Assembly (NCBI GenBank): GCA_030549335.1
Contig: JAUKPH010000023.1
Location: forward strand, 3,429,501-3,493,500
Reading direction: 5' to 3'
Origin: Pontederia crassipes
Lineage: Eukaryota > Streptophyta > Magnoliopsida > Commelinales > Pontederiaceae
DNA: 64,000 nucleotides
Shown here: piece after piece, positions 10,599-21,125 of the stretch
Numbering within the stretch: position 1 is the first letter of the stretch
How the letters are laid out: each line of letters begins with the position of its first letter
Made by a program: the position numbers and the translations under genes
Notes under the pieces: model-generated
The model's input: the letters and a program-made list of their open reading frames with translations, nothing else
What the model was told of the DNA's origin: nothing
Databases searched by the model: none

Positions 10599-12101
10599 CT
10601 TAGCCTTTTGCTTGTCCTCAACCAAAACATTCAGAAATTAATGATGAATTTGAATTTACCATCCACAAATGAATAGAAAGATCAGCTGAATAAGACTTAA
10701 ATGAGTTTCCCACTTGGCTAACATTCCATCCCATATTCTTTCCAATCCCAAATTCTAGCTGAGGAATCATAAAGGTTAATGCAAATTTAAGCCATGATTG
10801 AAGTACAAACATTAACTGATTTCGATTGTAAGGATTGTCAACTTTACTAAAAAGTTTGAAACATTAATCTCTTCATGAATAGACTTTTAATTTCTTTGCT
10901 TAAACAGGTTTGAAAACCTGACTTTTATTCATGAGGATGCAATAAAAAGGTTTGCATCTGATTTTTATTCATGCTGGTCACAGAATAAAAAATCTTGACT
11001 TTATTCAGGAGAGGTTCCTTTTTTGGAATTTTCACTCTCTTTATTCATGTATGCATGCAATGCAAAATGCAACTTTTCATTTTCCTTTTTTCTTTCTTTT
11101 TCATTCTATTCATGAAGTGAGCAATGGTTCAAACTCAAGTATAGGTTAGATCCTTAAATGCAAATAGTTAAGAATTCCTATTTAACATGGCAGCAAGATC
11201 CTTGACTCCTTTCTAGACATCTTCTACTTTCCAATTAATCCATGAATGTAGCTAGTGTTAATCCACAAAAAAGAAAAATTTCAGCTGAAAGTTCATTCAA
11301 ATGCATCTGAATTCATAATGTCAATTAAAGCAAAAAGGCTAATGGCCAAGTTGGCCACTTGGTATTGGAGTGCACCCACTATCAAAATGAAGTATTCTAC
11401 CCATTTTAGAGTTAAAATGAATTCAGAATTGAGTTGAGCCTAAAATTTGAAAACCGAGTGATAACTAGTGATAACTTGTGAAAACCAATGATAACCTAGT
11501 ATGAATTATGATATGAACATTAAAATCAATTGAAAACATGGTGTAAATGTTAGAAAAGTACCAGGTTTCATTCTCCAAACTTATTCTCAACACTGTCCTC
11601 AGGGTTGAAAATAATTGGCAAGGGAGAGGGGTGGGTGGGTGTGAAATGCATGAAATTTGGCACTTGAATTCTCTTGGCATTTCATCCGGCATCTTTGGGT
11701 GGTCTAATCTTCATCAGTTGCAACTAATCCTGCAGAGAAACAAAATATATTAGTGGAATGACAGATTTGCAACTAATCAGATTTTGGAGTGCATAATTTC
11801 TGAAATTCACTAAAATTGGGCTATAGAAGATTTGGATAACTGATATGAATGTAAGTTCAGATGATGATATGATCAATGAAACATAATGAGAAAGATATTA
11901 TCAGTTATAATTAAGTTTTCAGTGTAAAAATCAGAAAAAGGGGTAAGGGTACTCCCTGAATTTGAGACTTGTGATTTGAACTTGTTCCTCATCACTTATT
12001 CCTGCAAAAATAGAAAGATTAGGTTGATAATGACTTGGGTTACCTCTCAAGAAGTGCCTTTCTTTAATGTCTTTGGCTAAACATTGTTACAACTCTTGAT
12101 G
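10599..12101 (-). other. Internal non-coding part of LARD-like element
   Basis: AT-rich, with no convincing ORF. A CT-rich plus-strand stretch lies at about 11,030-11,110 and further GATAACT motifs near 11,458-11,500. It lies between the ORF block and the 3' LTR, where an autonomous gypsy element would carry pol. Confidence 0.6.
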
Positions 12102-13238
12102 TCAAGGAGGTTTAAATAGTGTGATATGATCAAGTAGAGATCTCAATCTGTGGACAGCTTCACTAATCAAGTATGGATCTCTTAGTTTCACAATATTTGA
12201 CCTTCGTTTTTCAGTTGGATGTATCCCTCCTTCATTGTACCAGAAATATACTAACTTCTCATTCCATAACTTCTCATCTATGATATCTGAATCTCCTGGA
12301 TCACCATCTTGTTTAAGCAACCATTTCTTCAATGGACTCTTTAAATGCAGCATTGTTGGAAGATCTTTGAGCTCTTGGTTCCATCTTTCAGTAGGCAAGC
12401 AATGATCTTCCTTCATTGAATGTTCAATTCCTTCTACAAATCTAAATTCTGCTATAGCCTCTATTTGGAAAGAAATTTCTTCTGCTTTTGTATCCTCCTT
12501 GGCCATTTCAGTTTCATCATGTGGCTTTGCTGTCATAACCAGTTGCCCAATGGAAAATGAGATGGGTGAGACTTTGGAACTTTGAATGACTTCAAATGAA
12601 TTAGTGCTTGATTCAAGTTCAGGCCACTTCTTCTCTTTTGATGTTTCTTCATCTTTAAACCTAAGATGTTGACATTCTTCAATTGATCCATGATGGTTTG
12701 TGGAGCAAATTGCTTCAAGTAGAACTTTTGGACAGTTGGATGAAGGAGGTGACTCATCTTTAGGGATAGACAATAAGTGAATTGAGTTGCAACCCTCATC
12801 ACAAAGGTGTGTATCTGATAGTTTCTCCAAAGAATCAAAATCAGAGTCTTCTAGAATTAATTCTTCATTGGATGGGAACCTTATGAGTGGGTCTTCAATG
12901 TGATTCATTGCTGGTATCATTGGAGTAGCTTTTTCAATAACTTCAGCAACTTCATCTTGTTTCTTGGCTTGTTCTATAAGTGTGATAGACTCATTTTCAA
13001 TTTCAACCTCCATGACTACTTCTTTTTCTTCATTCATCTCTTTCTCAATTTCTATCCTCATTTCCTGAATTTCTTCTTTCAGAAGGGCAGATTGGATTTG
13101 TAGGGCTTCTTGACTGGACTGCAAACAAAGCTTGGCCTCCAATCCAGCTCCAAGAACATCTACTTTCATACATATTGTTTTCAAGTTTGCAAGTTGCTCG
13201 TCCTGCCGCCTCATAAAGTCCTCGAACATAATCTCCAT
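12102..13238 (-). CDS. 378-codon gag-like ORF of non-autonomous element
   Basis: Open for 378 codons from an ATG that follows the upstream ORF's stop by 4 bases in another frame. The N-terminal third is acidic and predicted coiled coil (a long run of E/K/M/I residues around residues 55-90). The middle is rich in E, S and D. The C-terminal 100 residues are more basic with several W residues. No protease, RT or zinc-knuckle motif is visible. The opening LANLKTICMKVD-like stretch resembles the region after capsid in Athila-type gag (weak inference). An ORF this long in AT-rich DNA suggests it was kept open until recently. It could be two pieces of one gag broken by a frameshift. Confidence 0.6.
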   Translation of the reverse strand: MEIMFEDFMRRQDEQLANLKTICMKVDVLGAGLEAKLCLQSSQEALQIQSALLKEEIQEMRIEIEKEMNEEKEVVMEVEIENESITLIEQAKKQDEVAEVIEKATPMIPAMNHIEDPLIRFPSNEELILEDSDFDSLEKLSDTHLCDEGCNSIHLLSIPKDESPPSSNCPKVLLEAICSTNHHGSIEECQHLRFKDEETSKEKKWPELESSTNSFEVIQSSKVSPISFSIGQLVMTAKPHDETEMAKEDTKAEEISFQIEAIAEFRFVEGIEHSMKEDHCLPTERWNQELKDLPTMLHLKSPLKKWLLKQDGDPGDSDIIDEKLWNEKLVYFWYNEGGIHPTEKRRSNIVKLRDPYLISEAVHRLRSLLDHITLFKPP

Positions 13239-13242
13239 TCGA

Positions 13243-13668
13243 TTAAGTGATTGCTGATCTTCTGAAATATCCCTGCTTGCAACTTGAAAATTTGACTCTT
13301 ATTTGATTGTGATGGTAATACAAATGATTTTGTGAGTCATAAACATAAGGATTGCTGCTTGAGAAGTCTTGCTCAGGATTCCAATAATTTGAAACATAAT
13401 GACTACTAGTTGAGAAGCCTTCCTCTTGATTCCAGTAATTTGAACTTTCATGACCATATGAGGCATACATGTAAGCATTAGAGGGCTGCTGAAATTGTGG
13501 TGAACCTTGATTGCAATAAACTTGTGATGGTTCTCTAACATGAAAACCATATTTTTGAAGAGTTTTGGACACGACATCTTCAACTATAGAATCTAATTCC
13601 TCCTGGCTCAAGGGTGTTTCACTTGATTGATAATAGTCATAGGACCAAGTTTGCCAACTCATATCCAT
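13243..13668 (-). CDS. 141-codon Y/N/S/Q-rich ORF of non-autonomous element
   Basis: First ORF downstream of the primer site on the element strand. Residues 1-45 are mixed, with an acidic SQEELDSIVEDVV stretch. Residues 50-125 are low complexity and rich in Y, N, S and Q, with a repeated SNYWNxEx-F-S-S module. It stops at TAA (13243-13245), four bases before the ATG of the 378-codon ORF in another frame. No known domain. It may be the N-terminal half of a frameshifted gag or a separate translated leader ORF. Confidence 0.5.
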   Translation of the reverse strand: MDMSWQTWSYDYYQSSETPLSQEELDSIVEDVVSKTLQKYGFHVREPSQVYCNQGSPQFQQPSNAYMYASYGHESSNYWNQEEGFSTSSHYVSNYWNPEQDFSSSNPYVYDSQNHLYYHHNQIRVKFSSCKQGYFRRSAIT

Positions 13669-14053
13669 CTTTTCTTTTTTCTCTCTCAGAAGTCAAATTC
13701 ATAATTTTCTGCAATTGCTGGGTGAATAACGATATCTAAATGTCATAGGAGCAGCCTTGTTTTGATTGGTAGACTCCTTCTCAAAAGTTCTTCTCCTAGC
13801 CTCTTCACTTTGCAATCTCCTTCTCCTATTGAATCTTCTTTCAGTTGAGGATCAGATAGGTAGAGGTCTCCTTGAAGTTCCAAATCTGCACAAATTCAAT
13901 TCAGAAGTATCGAATTAAAAAAAAAGAAAGAAATCTGTACATAATTGAAAAGAAAAGAAAATTAGAATGATAACTTGCAAAAACTGAAAATTGGCCTAAC
14001 AAATAAACTAAAAACTAATCTAAACTATCTAAGTTAGCCTAGTTGACCTCAAA

Positions 14054-14071
14054 TCCCCGGCAACGGCGCCA
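14054..14071 (-). other. Primer-binding site, tRNA-Asp type
   Basis: The element strand reads TGGCGCCGTTGCCGGGGA, the 18-base complement of the plant tRNA-Asp 3' end, seven bases inside the LTR end at 14079. This fixes the element's orientation as minus. Confidence 0.9.
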
Positions 14072-14078
14072 AAAACAT

Positions 14079-17024
14079 GATAGTGAAATTTGGGTGTTGA
14101 GTGATAACTTGCTGATTTTTAAGTCAAAAGTCAAATTTTCCAATTTTTGTTTCAACTCCCTAACTCACTCTCTACTGTAGTGCACAGGTCAATTGTAGTA
14201 ACCCTAAATGTCGTATCCACAATGATTTGAAGTTCTAGACTACCTAAAAACAATTTAGACTAATCATATTTAAAGTGGCAAAAATAGATTTTTAAAGGAA
14301 TGAAAACAGATTTTTCTATGAAATGCAAAATGATGACTTCTTTTGGGGTTTTGGGAATTTATCAAAACTGAATTATAAATGCTAATCTATAGACTAAAAA
14401 GGTTTAACTTTCAATGAGGAAGGTTCTCCTAGGAGTTGGAGTTCATCTAAATTAATTATGGATGGATTGGATCAAGTTATCATTAGAAATTCAATTCTGA
14501 TTTAACCGTTAATATAGCTGCTCTCACAGCTCAATTGGTCTTTAACTAAGCAATATATTATCATATAATTTAGTTAGAAGGATCCTCACTGAAAATCAAG
14601 TTATCATTGGGCTCAAAAGAAAGTTCAATGCTGATTTTTTTACAATTCAAGAAAATCTGCAGTGATAACTTGATGGATGCAACCACAAATTAATAAAATC
14701 ACTTCAATTAGCTAAACAAGAATGAAATCTATCCAATATTAGTACTTATGCTCCTTGGTTCATCTCTGAATTTCAAGGGGATTGGAATTCAACCTCTCGG
14801 CTGCAAATTAAGAATGGAGTCCACACAAACACTAATTAATTGGAATTAAAAGGCATCAAATCTTTAATGGGAAATTCAGTGATTATCCAATGCTCCTTGG
14901 GTCATCCCTGAGTCTCAAGAATGACCTTAAAACTACCTCTCAGTGGTGGATTAAAATGAGGCTTAACAATGGAAATCAGAATTTAATTAAAATAAGAAAA
15001 CAAAAATCAACATTTCAGGAAAATCAGCAATGTAGATTGATGGAATTCAGGCTTGCCAAATGCCTCTTGACCCATCTCTGGACTGCAAGAGATTCCTAGA
15101 GTACACCTCTCACTGATTTGAATGAAATAGGGATTAACAATTGGCAAGTCAGATTCCAAACAAAATCAGAAAATAGATTTCAGAATTAAAACTCAGAAAT
15201 CAGATTTTGGAAAAGACAGATTTGAATCCTGAATTGTCAAACATCTTGATTCATTTCTGAATAAGATCAGGGCAAATATTAGCCTCTCAGCTATTCAATT
15301 AATCCAATCCTTGATGACAATCAGATCCAAAAGCCCAGGAAATCAGATTCTGAAATTTAGAAATTTCAGATTCAAAACCAGACTTAAAGTAATGTTGAGA
15401 ATAGATTTGAATCATGGAATGCCCAAATATTCATAACTCATTTCTGAACAAGATTAGGATGAAGACCAACCTTTCAATTGCTCAATTAATCAAGTCCAGA
15501 ATGACAAGTAGATACAAACAATTCAGAAATCAGATAATCAGAAAAACCCAGAAATCAGAATTTCAGAAATCAGAATTTTCAATCAATTTGGAATTCAGAA
15601 CTTGACATTGTTTCCTAATTCATTTCTGAACTAGGGATAGATCAAATGATAACTTCTCAGTTATAGATTACAATAGGATCTGCACAATGGCAAGAAACAA
15701 GCTGAATTCTGAAAATAAAAAATGATTTCAGTGCAGGAAATTAATTCAATCCATATCCATCCATACTTAACCTAGATTACTACCCTATCCTAGGAGAAAT
15801 GGAGTTTAGCTCCTCATATTTACAAGACTTGACATCAAATGGAATGAGAAACAGATACAAATCATTGATGCTTGAAGACTCTCGTCCAGCAGCAACAGCC
15901 TTCAGCAGCAGCTCCTCCCTTCCTTGCTCCAAACCCCTTGCTCAAACCCTCAATGTCCAGCCCCCCTTTTCTCCTCCCAAAAATTCCAGCTTATATATGA
16001 GTCTTCTGCATCTTTGGATCAGCATCTAAATATTTCTCAGCCCTGATGTGAGCCACCTGTCCAGGTTCTGGAAGAATCTGCCTCTGCAGCACCTTTTTGT
16101 GCAGAAAAAGTAGATGGTCCCCCCTACTTTTTCCTCTTTTTGGCCACCTCTTTCCCTTGCTACAAAACACAAAACAGCCAACATCAAAGCCCTTGAATGG
16201 AATTTTAACAAAAAGAATAAAAATGGTGATATTGGCCAGCTCAAGTATCAAGTAGGATTAGGTGTTGTGCATGATTAGAAATCTATATGAAAACTTGATG
16301 GTTTTGGACCCGGAAATGATAACTTGTCACAAATCATGGAAATTATCCAAATGCAAGTGATTCAAAGCATTAGAAGCATCAAATGGACTAGGGTAACAAG
16401 TGAGTGCATTCAAAAATCAAATATGAATGAGATTTCTAAGAAGTGATAACTTGGGTGCCCAAAAATGATAACTTATATGACTTAAAAATGATAACTTGTG
16501 AAGACTTGAGTTGTGGTTATCCAAATGTGATGAAATTTGACCAGCAATGAGTTAGAACAATAATAAGATGATTGCTTAAGGTCCCTGTGCTGCATGTCGA
16601 AATGATAGAATTGCCCTTTAACGATAACTTGACACTTAAAAAATGATAACTTGTTCAAATAGACTTAAAACTTTGCACAAGTTGAGATGTGACTATCCAA
16701 ATACGATTTATACATGATAATGATGGATTTAGAGCAAGAAAACCATTAAAAATCAGTTCACTCAAAATAATGATAACTTGACATATAATAATGATAACTT
16801 ATCCTCAAAATGATAACTTGGCATAGAATTTAAATATTAATGGATTTTGGCATTTCAGAACCTCTATGCACATGAAAATAAGTATGAAATGAGGAATATC
16901 AACTAGTTATCATAATGTATACATTCCAAGTATAATTGACCCAAAAATAGGCAAAAATGGGACTCGATATGTATGAATTGCATCTAAAATGGGTTATTAA
17001 CATATAGTGATCAGCAAGTGATCA
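14079..17024 (-). repeat. 5' LTR of the LARD-like element
   Basis: Direct repeat of 7595-10586 with small indels: about 33 bases missing near 14,175 and about 14 missing near 16,590. On the element strand it starts TGATCACTTGC and ends in ACTATCA next to the primer site. Confidence 0.9.
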
Positions 17025-17484
17025 AACTCCCCCAAGCAAGAATTAATGGTTTTGCATGTTGAAATGACAGAATTGCTCTTTAATGATAACTTGGCACTTG
17101 AAAAATGATAACTTGTTCAAATAGACTTAAAACTTTGCACAAGTTGAGATATGACTATCCAAATATGATTTATACATGACAATGATGGATTTAGAGCAAG
17201 AAAACCATTGAAAATTAATTCATTCAAAATAATGATAACTTGACATATAATAATGATAACTTGTCCTCAAAATGATAACTTGGCATAGAATTTAAATATT
17301 AATGGATTTTGGCATTTCAGAACCTCTATGCACATGGAAATAAGTATGAAATGAGGAATATCAACTAGTTATCACAATGTATACATTCCAAGTATAATTG
17401 GCCCAAAAATAGGCAAAAATGGGACTCAATATGTATGAATTGCATCTAAAATGTGTTAGAAACATATAGTGATCAACATGATCA
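17025..17484 (-). repeat. Extra polypurine tract plus truncated LTR
   Basis: After the LTR end TGATCA comes the polypurine tract (AACTCCCCCAAGCA), then a second copy of the LTR segment corresponding to about 10,146-10,586, ending TGATCA at 17484. An LTR start, a jump to a polypurine tract and then a full LTR implies a former LTR-internal-LTR-internal-LTR array whose outer internal region was deleted. Confidence 0.8.
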
Positions 17485-19171
17485 GTACGTAGGGAAATCC
17501 CTATGCCGACGATTTTTCACGACATAGAACATATCCTCTTCTTTTTTGTATCGTGAATCTATTGATATGCATAGTTTGGACATCGTATAACATAGTTATG
17601 GTTGTCGGAAAGTCACGTCGGAACGCGTTTCTCCGTCAGCGGCAGAACCCGGCCCGGATTTCATTGAATCCAAATCGATTTGGATTCGGAACCGGATCGG
17701 CTTGTCTAACCCGGCTCGAGTTCCTATTGGCCCACCCGGGTTGTGCTTCGGCGCAGTACGATTTTCGGCGCGATCGTGATTGAGGGTGAACCGATTGACC
17801 CAGCTCGGGTTTGCTCTGGCCGAGGTGAGATTGAGCGTTTTTGAACACGGCCCGAGTTCCACCCGACGTAGGCTGAGCTCTGGGACAAAAACGTAATTTT
17901 GGTTAATTTTTTAGTATAATTAAATAGTTATTATGGTTAATGTTCATAACCATCTATGACCATAATTGTTAACAGATATGATCTTATTGTTCTACTTGAT
18001 TATGTGATTAACCATAATATTGATCCAATAGTTTTTCTCCGATTGGGTCCTTGTTTAACATAAATTAAATTGTTAAAAATAATTCTTTAGGATAAACAAG
18101 ATAAAAGATAGAAACTACTAGGTCTCCATGTTCTTCGATTGTTTCTAAGCTCCCTGAGCCATATTGATATTATTATGGATATTGTACGGGGCAGATGGTG
18201 TACTTAGAGGTATGAGACGTTATCCTTTAGGGAAGCTCTGGTTGTCCTGTGATGGCCATGGTCCCCCGTCATCACGAAGCTATTATTAGCGCTATTATTG
18301 GAGGGCGACTTACTGTGATTTGATCTCCCACTGACCTACATGAAAGAAACATGAAGTTTCCCTTAACTGACTTAGCGCTCCTTATTGAATTAAATAACTC
18401 CAAAGATTGAATTGAAAAGAATAGAAATCAAATTGAATTGAATCGAATCGAATTGAATGGACATAGAATTGAATCATGGTCATTCGAATTTTGGCGTTGA
18501 CCAACTTTGCCTCTACCCATTGAATCGAATAGAAATTGTTATTGGCCGATGAGCAATGATATTGATAATTGAATTGAAATTGTTAAATTGGACAGTGCCA
18601 CAATGATCAGGCATAATTGATAATTGATTATTGTTAAATGATATTGATCGATTTATTGACCCCCTTTCATGATCATTTTTATTGTTTTATGGCTATATTG
18701 TTTTATTGATTATTGAGCTCTCCTCATATTGTCTTATCCAGTGCTATATTATTTATTGCTCCATATTGTCATTGATTTATCTAGTACTGTTGATTATTGA
18801 TTATCATTATGATTAGACCCTACGTACTGAGTATTTTTATACTCATGAGTTTCCCCTTCTTCTGAATTCATGCAGGTGAGATGATAGAAGATGGTGATGT
18901 AGGTGGTCAGGCTCAGTGACAGAGATATTGCACATGACGTAGGATTATGTTCTACTAGATTATTGATTAGCTTTAATTTTCCGCATATTTAGCATATGGT
19001 GTAGACATGGACATTTCCAGCCCCTTGATATTATGGATTTTTAGATATTTTTATTATTAATTCCGCATTTTATAATTTATAATTCCGCAAAAATTATTTT
19101 ATATAGAATAGTGTAGCGTCTTCGGGATGACTTTGAGCATGTGAAAGTCACGTAGGTCTCGGGACGTTACA
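17485..19171 (+). mobile_element. Gypsy 5' LTR, second part
   Basis: Continuation of the LTR begun at 7031. It includes a GC-rich block with repeated CCCGG/CGGC motifs (17,630-17,880) whose short ORFs look spurious, a GAATT-type microsatellite, and the terminus GGGACGTTACA. On the opposite strand it begins TGTAACGTCCCGAGACC, a common gypsy LTR end. The right-arm counterpart is 53024 to about 54,770. Confidence 0.8.
18402..18480. repeat. (GAATT/GAATC)n microsatellite
   Basis: Five-base GAATT/GAATC units repeat imperfectly. The right arm has the complementary tract at about 53,700-53,800. Confidence 0.8.
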
Positions 19172-19192
19172 GAAGGTATTAGAGTCTAAGGA
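19172..19192 (+). other. Primer-binding site, tRNA-Met type (decayed)
   Basis: GAAGGTATTAGAGTCTAAG follows the LTR end and resembles TGGTATCAGAGC. The right-arm copy (minus strand, about 53006-53022) is closer: GATATCAGAGC. It sets the element as plus strand in this arm. Confidence 0.7.
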
Positions 19193-19579
19193 GAGTTTTT
19201 AGTTGTGTCTAATAGATAAAATTGAGTCCATTTGCAACTGTCACGAGCAACCACTGCAACCATCAAGTAGGGTCAAGTAAGTATTGTATTGTGATATTGA
19301 TTATGGTGCTCACACTAATATAATGGTTATTGTTATTGATGTTTGGAAGCAGTTACTATGGCTTTTTCGGACCATTTCCCATGGGCTCCTAAGAACGGAT
19401 TGTAGTAGGTCATTCAACAGACCCTATGCTCACAGGCTAATGAGTAGTAGACTTAGAGCCCAATAGAAAATAGATAGCAGACCCGAGATCCCCAATTGAA
19501 TGGGACTGAGGTAAGGATATCTATGGATCCCACTTAGCTTACACTGCATACTCCCACCCATGAATCTTGCATGGTAGTT

Positions 19580-20229
19580 TGGGCATAATCATAGAGATAC
19601 TATAGAGGTTCCTAAAATTGCAGACCCCTTAGTTCGACGGAAATGTCGACTTCGAAGATGCAGAAAGATAAATCGAGAAGGTTGAGCAGATCTTCTTTGA
19701 TATGGATTGCGGCAAGGACCGCAAGTTGAACTATGCCAAAAGGAAACTGGTTAGTGAAGCCAAAGATAAAGTGAGGGATGACACAAATCCTTAAATGATG
19801 GAAATAGAATAGTTTCATTGATGGTGTAAGGCAACGCCTAAGGAGGTTATTCTGAAAGAAATAACCAAAGTTTTAAGGAGGTTATTCTAAGGTTGAATAA
19901 CCAAAACCCTCCTTATCCCCACGTTACTCTTAAGGCATTATAAAATGAGATAGAAGTGAGGTCAACACAATAAGTGAAGCATGACATTTATTATCAAATA
20001 GTGAATTAAAGGAGATCTCATTGGATTCCTAATCATAAGGTTAGGAAAGAATATTGATTCAAATTGGAAAGTTGATATTTAGCTTTGTTGAGAATGCCAC
20101 CTATGAGAATCGTAGAGATGCATAATGTTATGCCTTAATGATCATGATATAGAGATAGTCCAAAGGTCATGTTGTACCTATAACAAGGAATTATTTAGGA
20201 ATTCATTGAATGAAAAAGATTGTCGTCGT
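19580..20229 (+). pseudogene. Ty3/gypsy gag relic
   Basis: The frame containing a VDFEDAE-R-x-EKVEQIFFDMDC-like stretch (about 19,640-19,710), followed by KDRKLNYAKRKLV, matches the capsid N-terminal part of plant gypsy gag. Stops and frameshifts follow from about 19,790. A PKEVILKEI-like repeat then occurs in AAGGAGGTTATTCT duplicates (19,839 and 19,875). Homology to the right arm ends near 20,229, where another element abuts. Confidence 0.65.
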
Positions 20230-21084
20230 GCAATAATTCCATAATTTCATGACATATTGGATTTAATACATAATTTACAAATTCGAGTAACAATTTCGGC
20301 GGACAGAGTGATAGTACCTTAAAGATAAGAGCATAACTTTTTCTACTTAAATCATATTAAATTGATTCCAAATCTCAATGAAAGTAGACTCATAGAGGAT
20401 CAATTATAAGAAATTTCATAATTTTTTGAGAAGACTTGACGACTAAAAGATGATCATGAAAAGGACCATTAGCTTAGGATTAGAATTGCCACCTTGAGTG
20501 ATCGGTGTTGTAGAATTTCCTCCGCCCTTCATAGAAAGAATCAAGATCTACTAATTTAGGTGAAATTTCTAAACATGTAATGGAGACAAGAGGAGTTTTT
20601 TTTCAGATTTTTATCACATGAGAAAGGTGGTTGAAAAAATCAGCCAAGCATGAGGTCTGGCAGCTTGCATGTGAGCAACTTTTTTATCCAATAGAATTTT
20701 GACATTCAAAATAACTTATTAATGGACAGTAATTATTCATTATTAAGTATATATTATGATAATATAACCCAAATAATTTATTCATATGTTTTCAATATTG
20801 AATATTTTTTACACATACTTTTCCTAGGTGCCACTTGACAACATTTGATTGGTTCTTGAGATTTAATCTACAGGTTAATAACTATATGCATACTTAATAA
20901 TATGAGTATATGCTTTAGCATAGCATGTCTATTAATTATATCTTAATACTTTATTTAAATTGAATAAAATTTTAAAAATTTGATAAGTGACATTAGAATG
21001 AACACATATATCATATCGTTCATCAATCATAGGTTATAATATTACAACATATAATTATATACAAATTATATTTGGGATATTACA
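20230..21084 (-). repeat. Truncated 3' LTR
   Basis: Direct repeat of about 27,040-27,895. On the element strand it starts TGTAATATCCC and runs 855 bases before the sequence switches to the arm's gag relic. The remaining 2 kb of LTR is missing. Confidence 0.8.
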
Positions 21085-21125
21085 TTCTACCCCCTTAAAA
21101 TAAATTTCGTCCTCGAAATTTAACA
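21085..21125 (-). other. Polypurine tract and gypsy 3' pol tail remnant
   Basis: The element strand reads AAATTTCGAGGACGAAATTT, then a TTTTAAGGGGGTAGAA tract, then the LTR. This cassette is the usual end of plant chromovirus pol plus polypurine tract, and shows that the element derived from a gypsy parent that has lost pol. Confidence 0.7.

Larger units (their letters stand above)
7595..17484 (-). mobile_element. 9.9 kb non-autonomous LTR retrotransposon (LARD-like)
   Basis: Minus-strand element. Its 3' LTR is 7595-10586 and its 5' LTR is 14079-17024, both starting TGATAGTG and ending TGATCA on the plus strand. An additional partial LTR lies at 17037-17484. The internal region is only about 3.5 kb. 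The primer site at 14054-14071 matches the 3' end of plant tRNA-Asp, typical of the Athila/Tat side of Ty3/gypsy. No protease, reverse transcriptase or integrase is seen, only two ORFs. Flanks are GCATG and GTACG; the empty site in the right arm reads TTTAG-GTACG-TAGGG, so these are a 5-bp target duplication with two transitions. The LTRs look roughly 97-98% identical, so it is younger than the arm duplication. It interrupts the older gypsy LTR. Confidence 0.88.

Noticed and set aside
19612-19818. 68-codon minus-strand ORF, with a similar one at 52373-52579 plus strand
   Set aside because: Antisense of the gypsy gag relic. Conserved between arms because the DNA is duplicated. The sense strand has gag-like residues.
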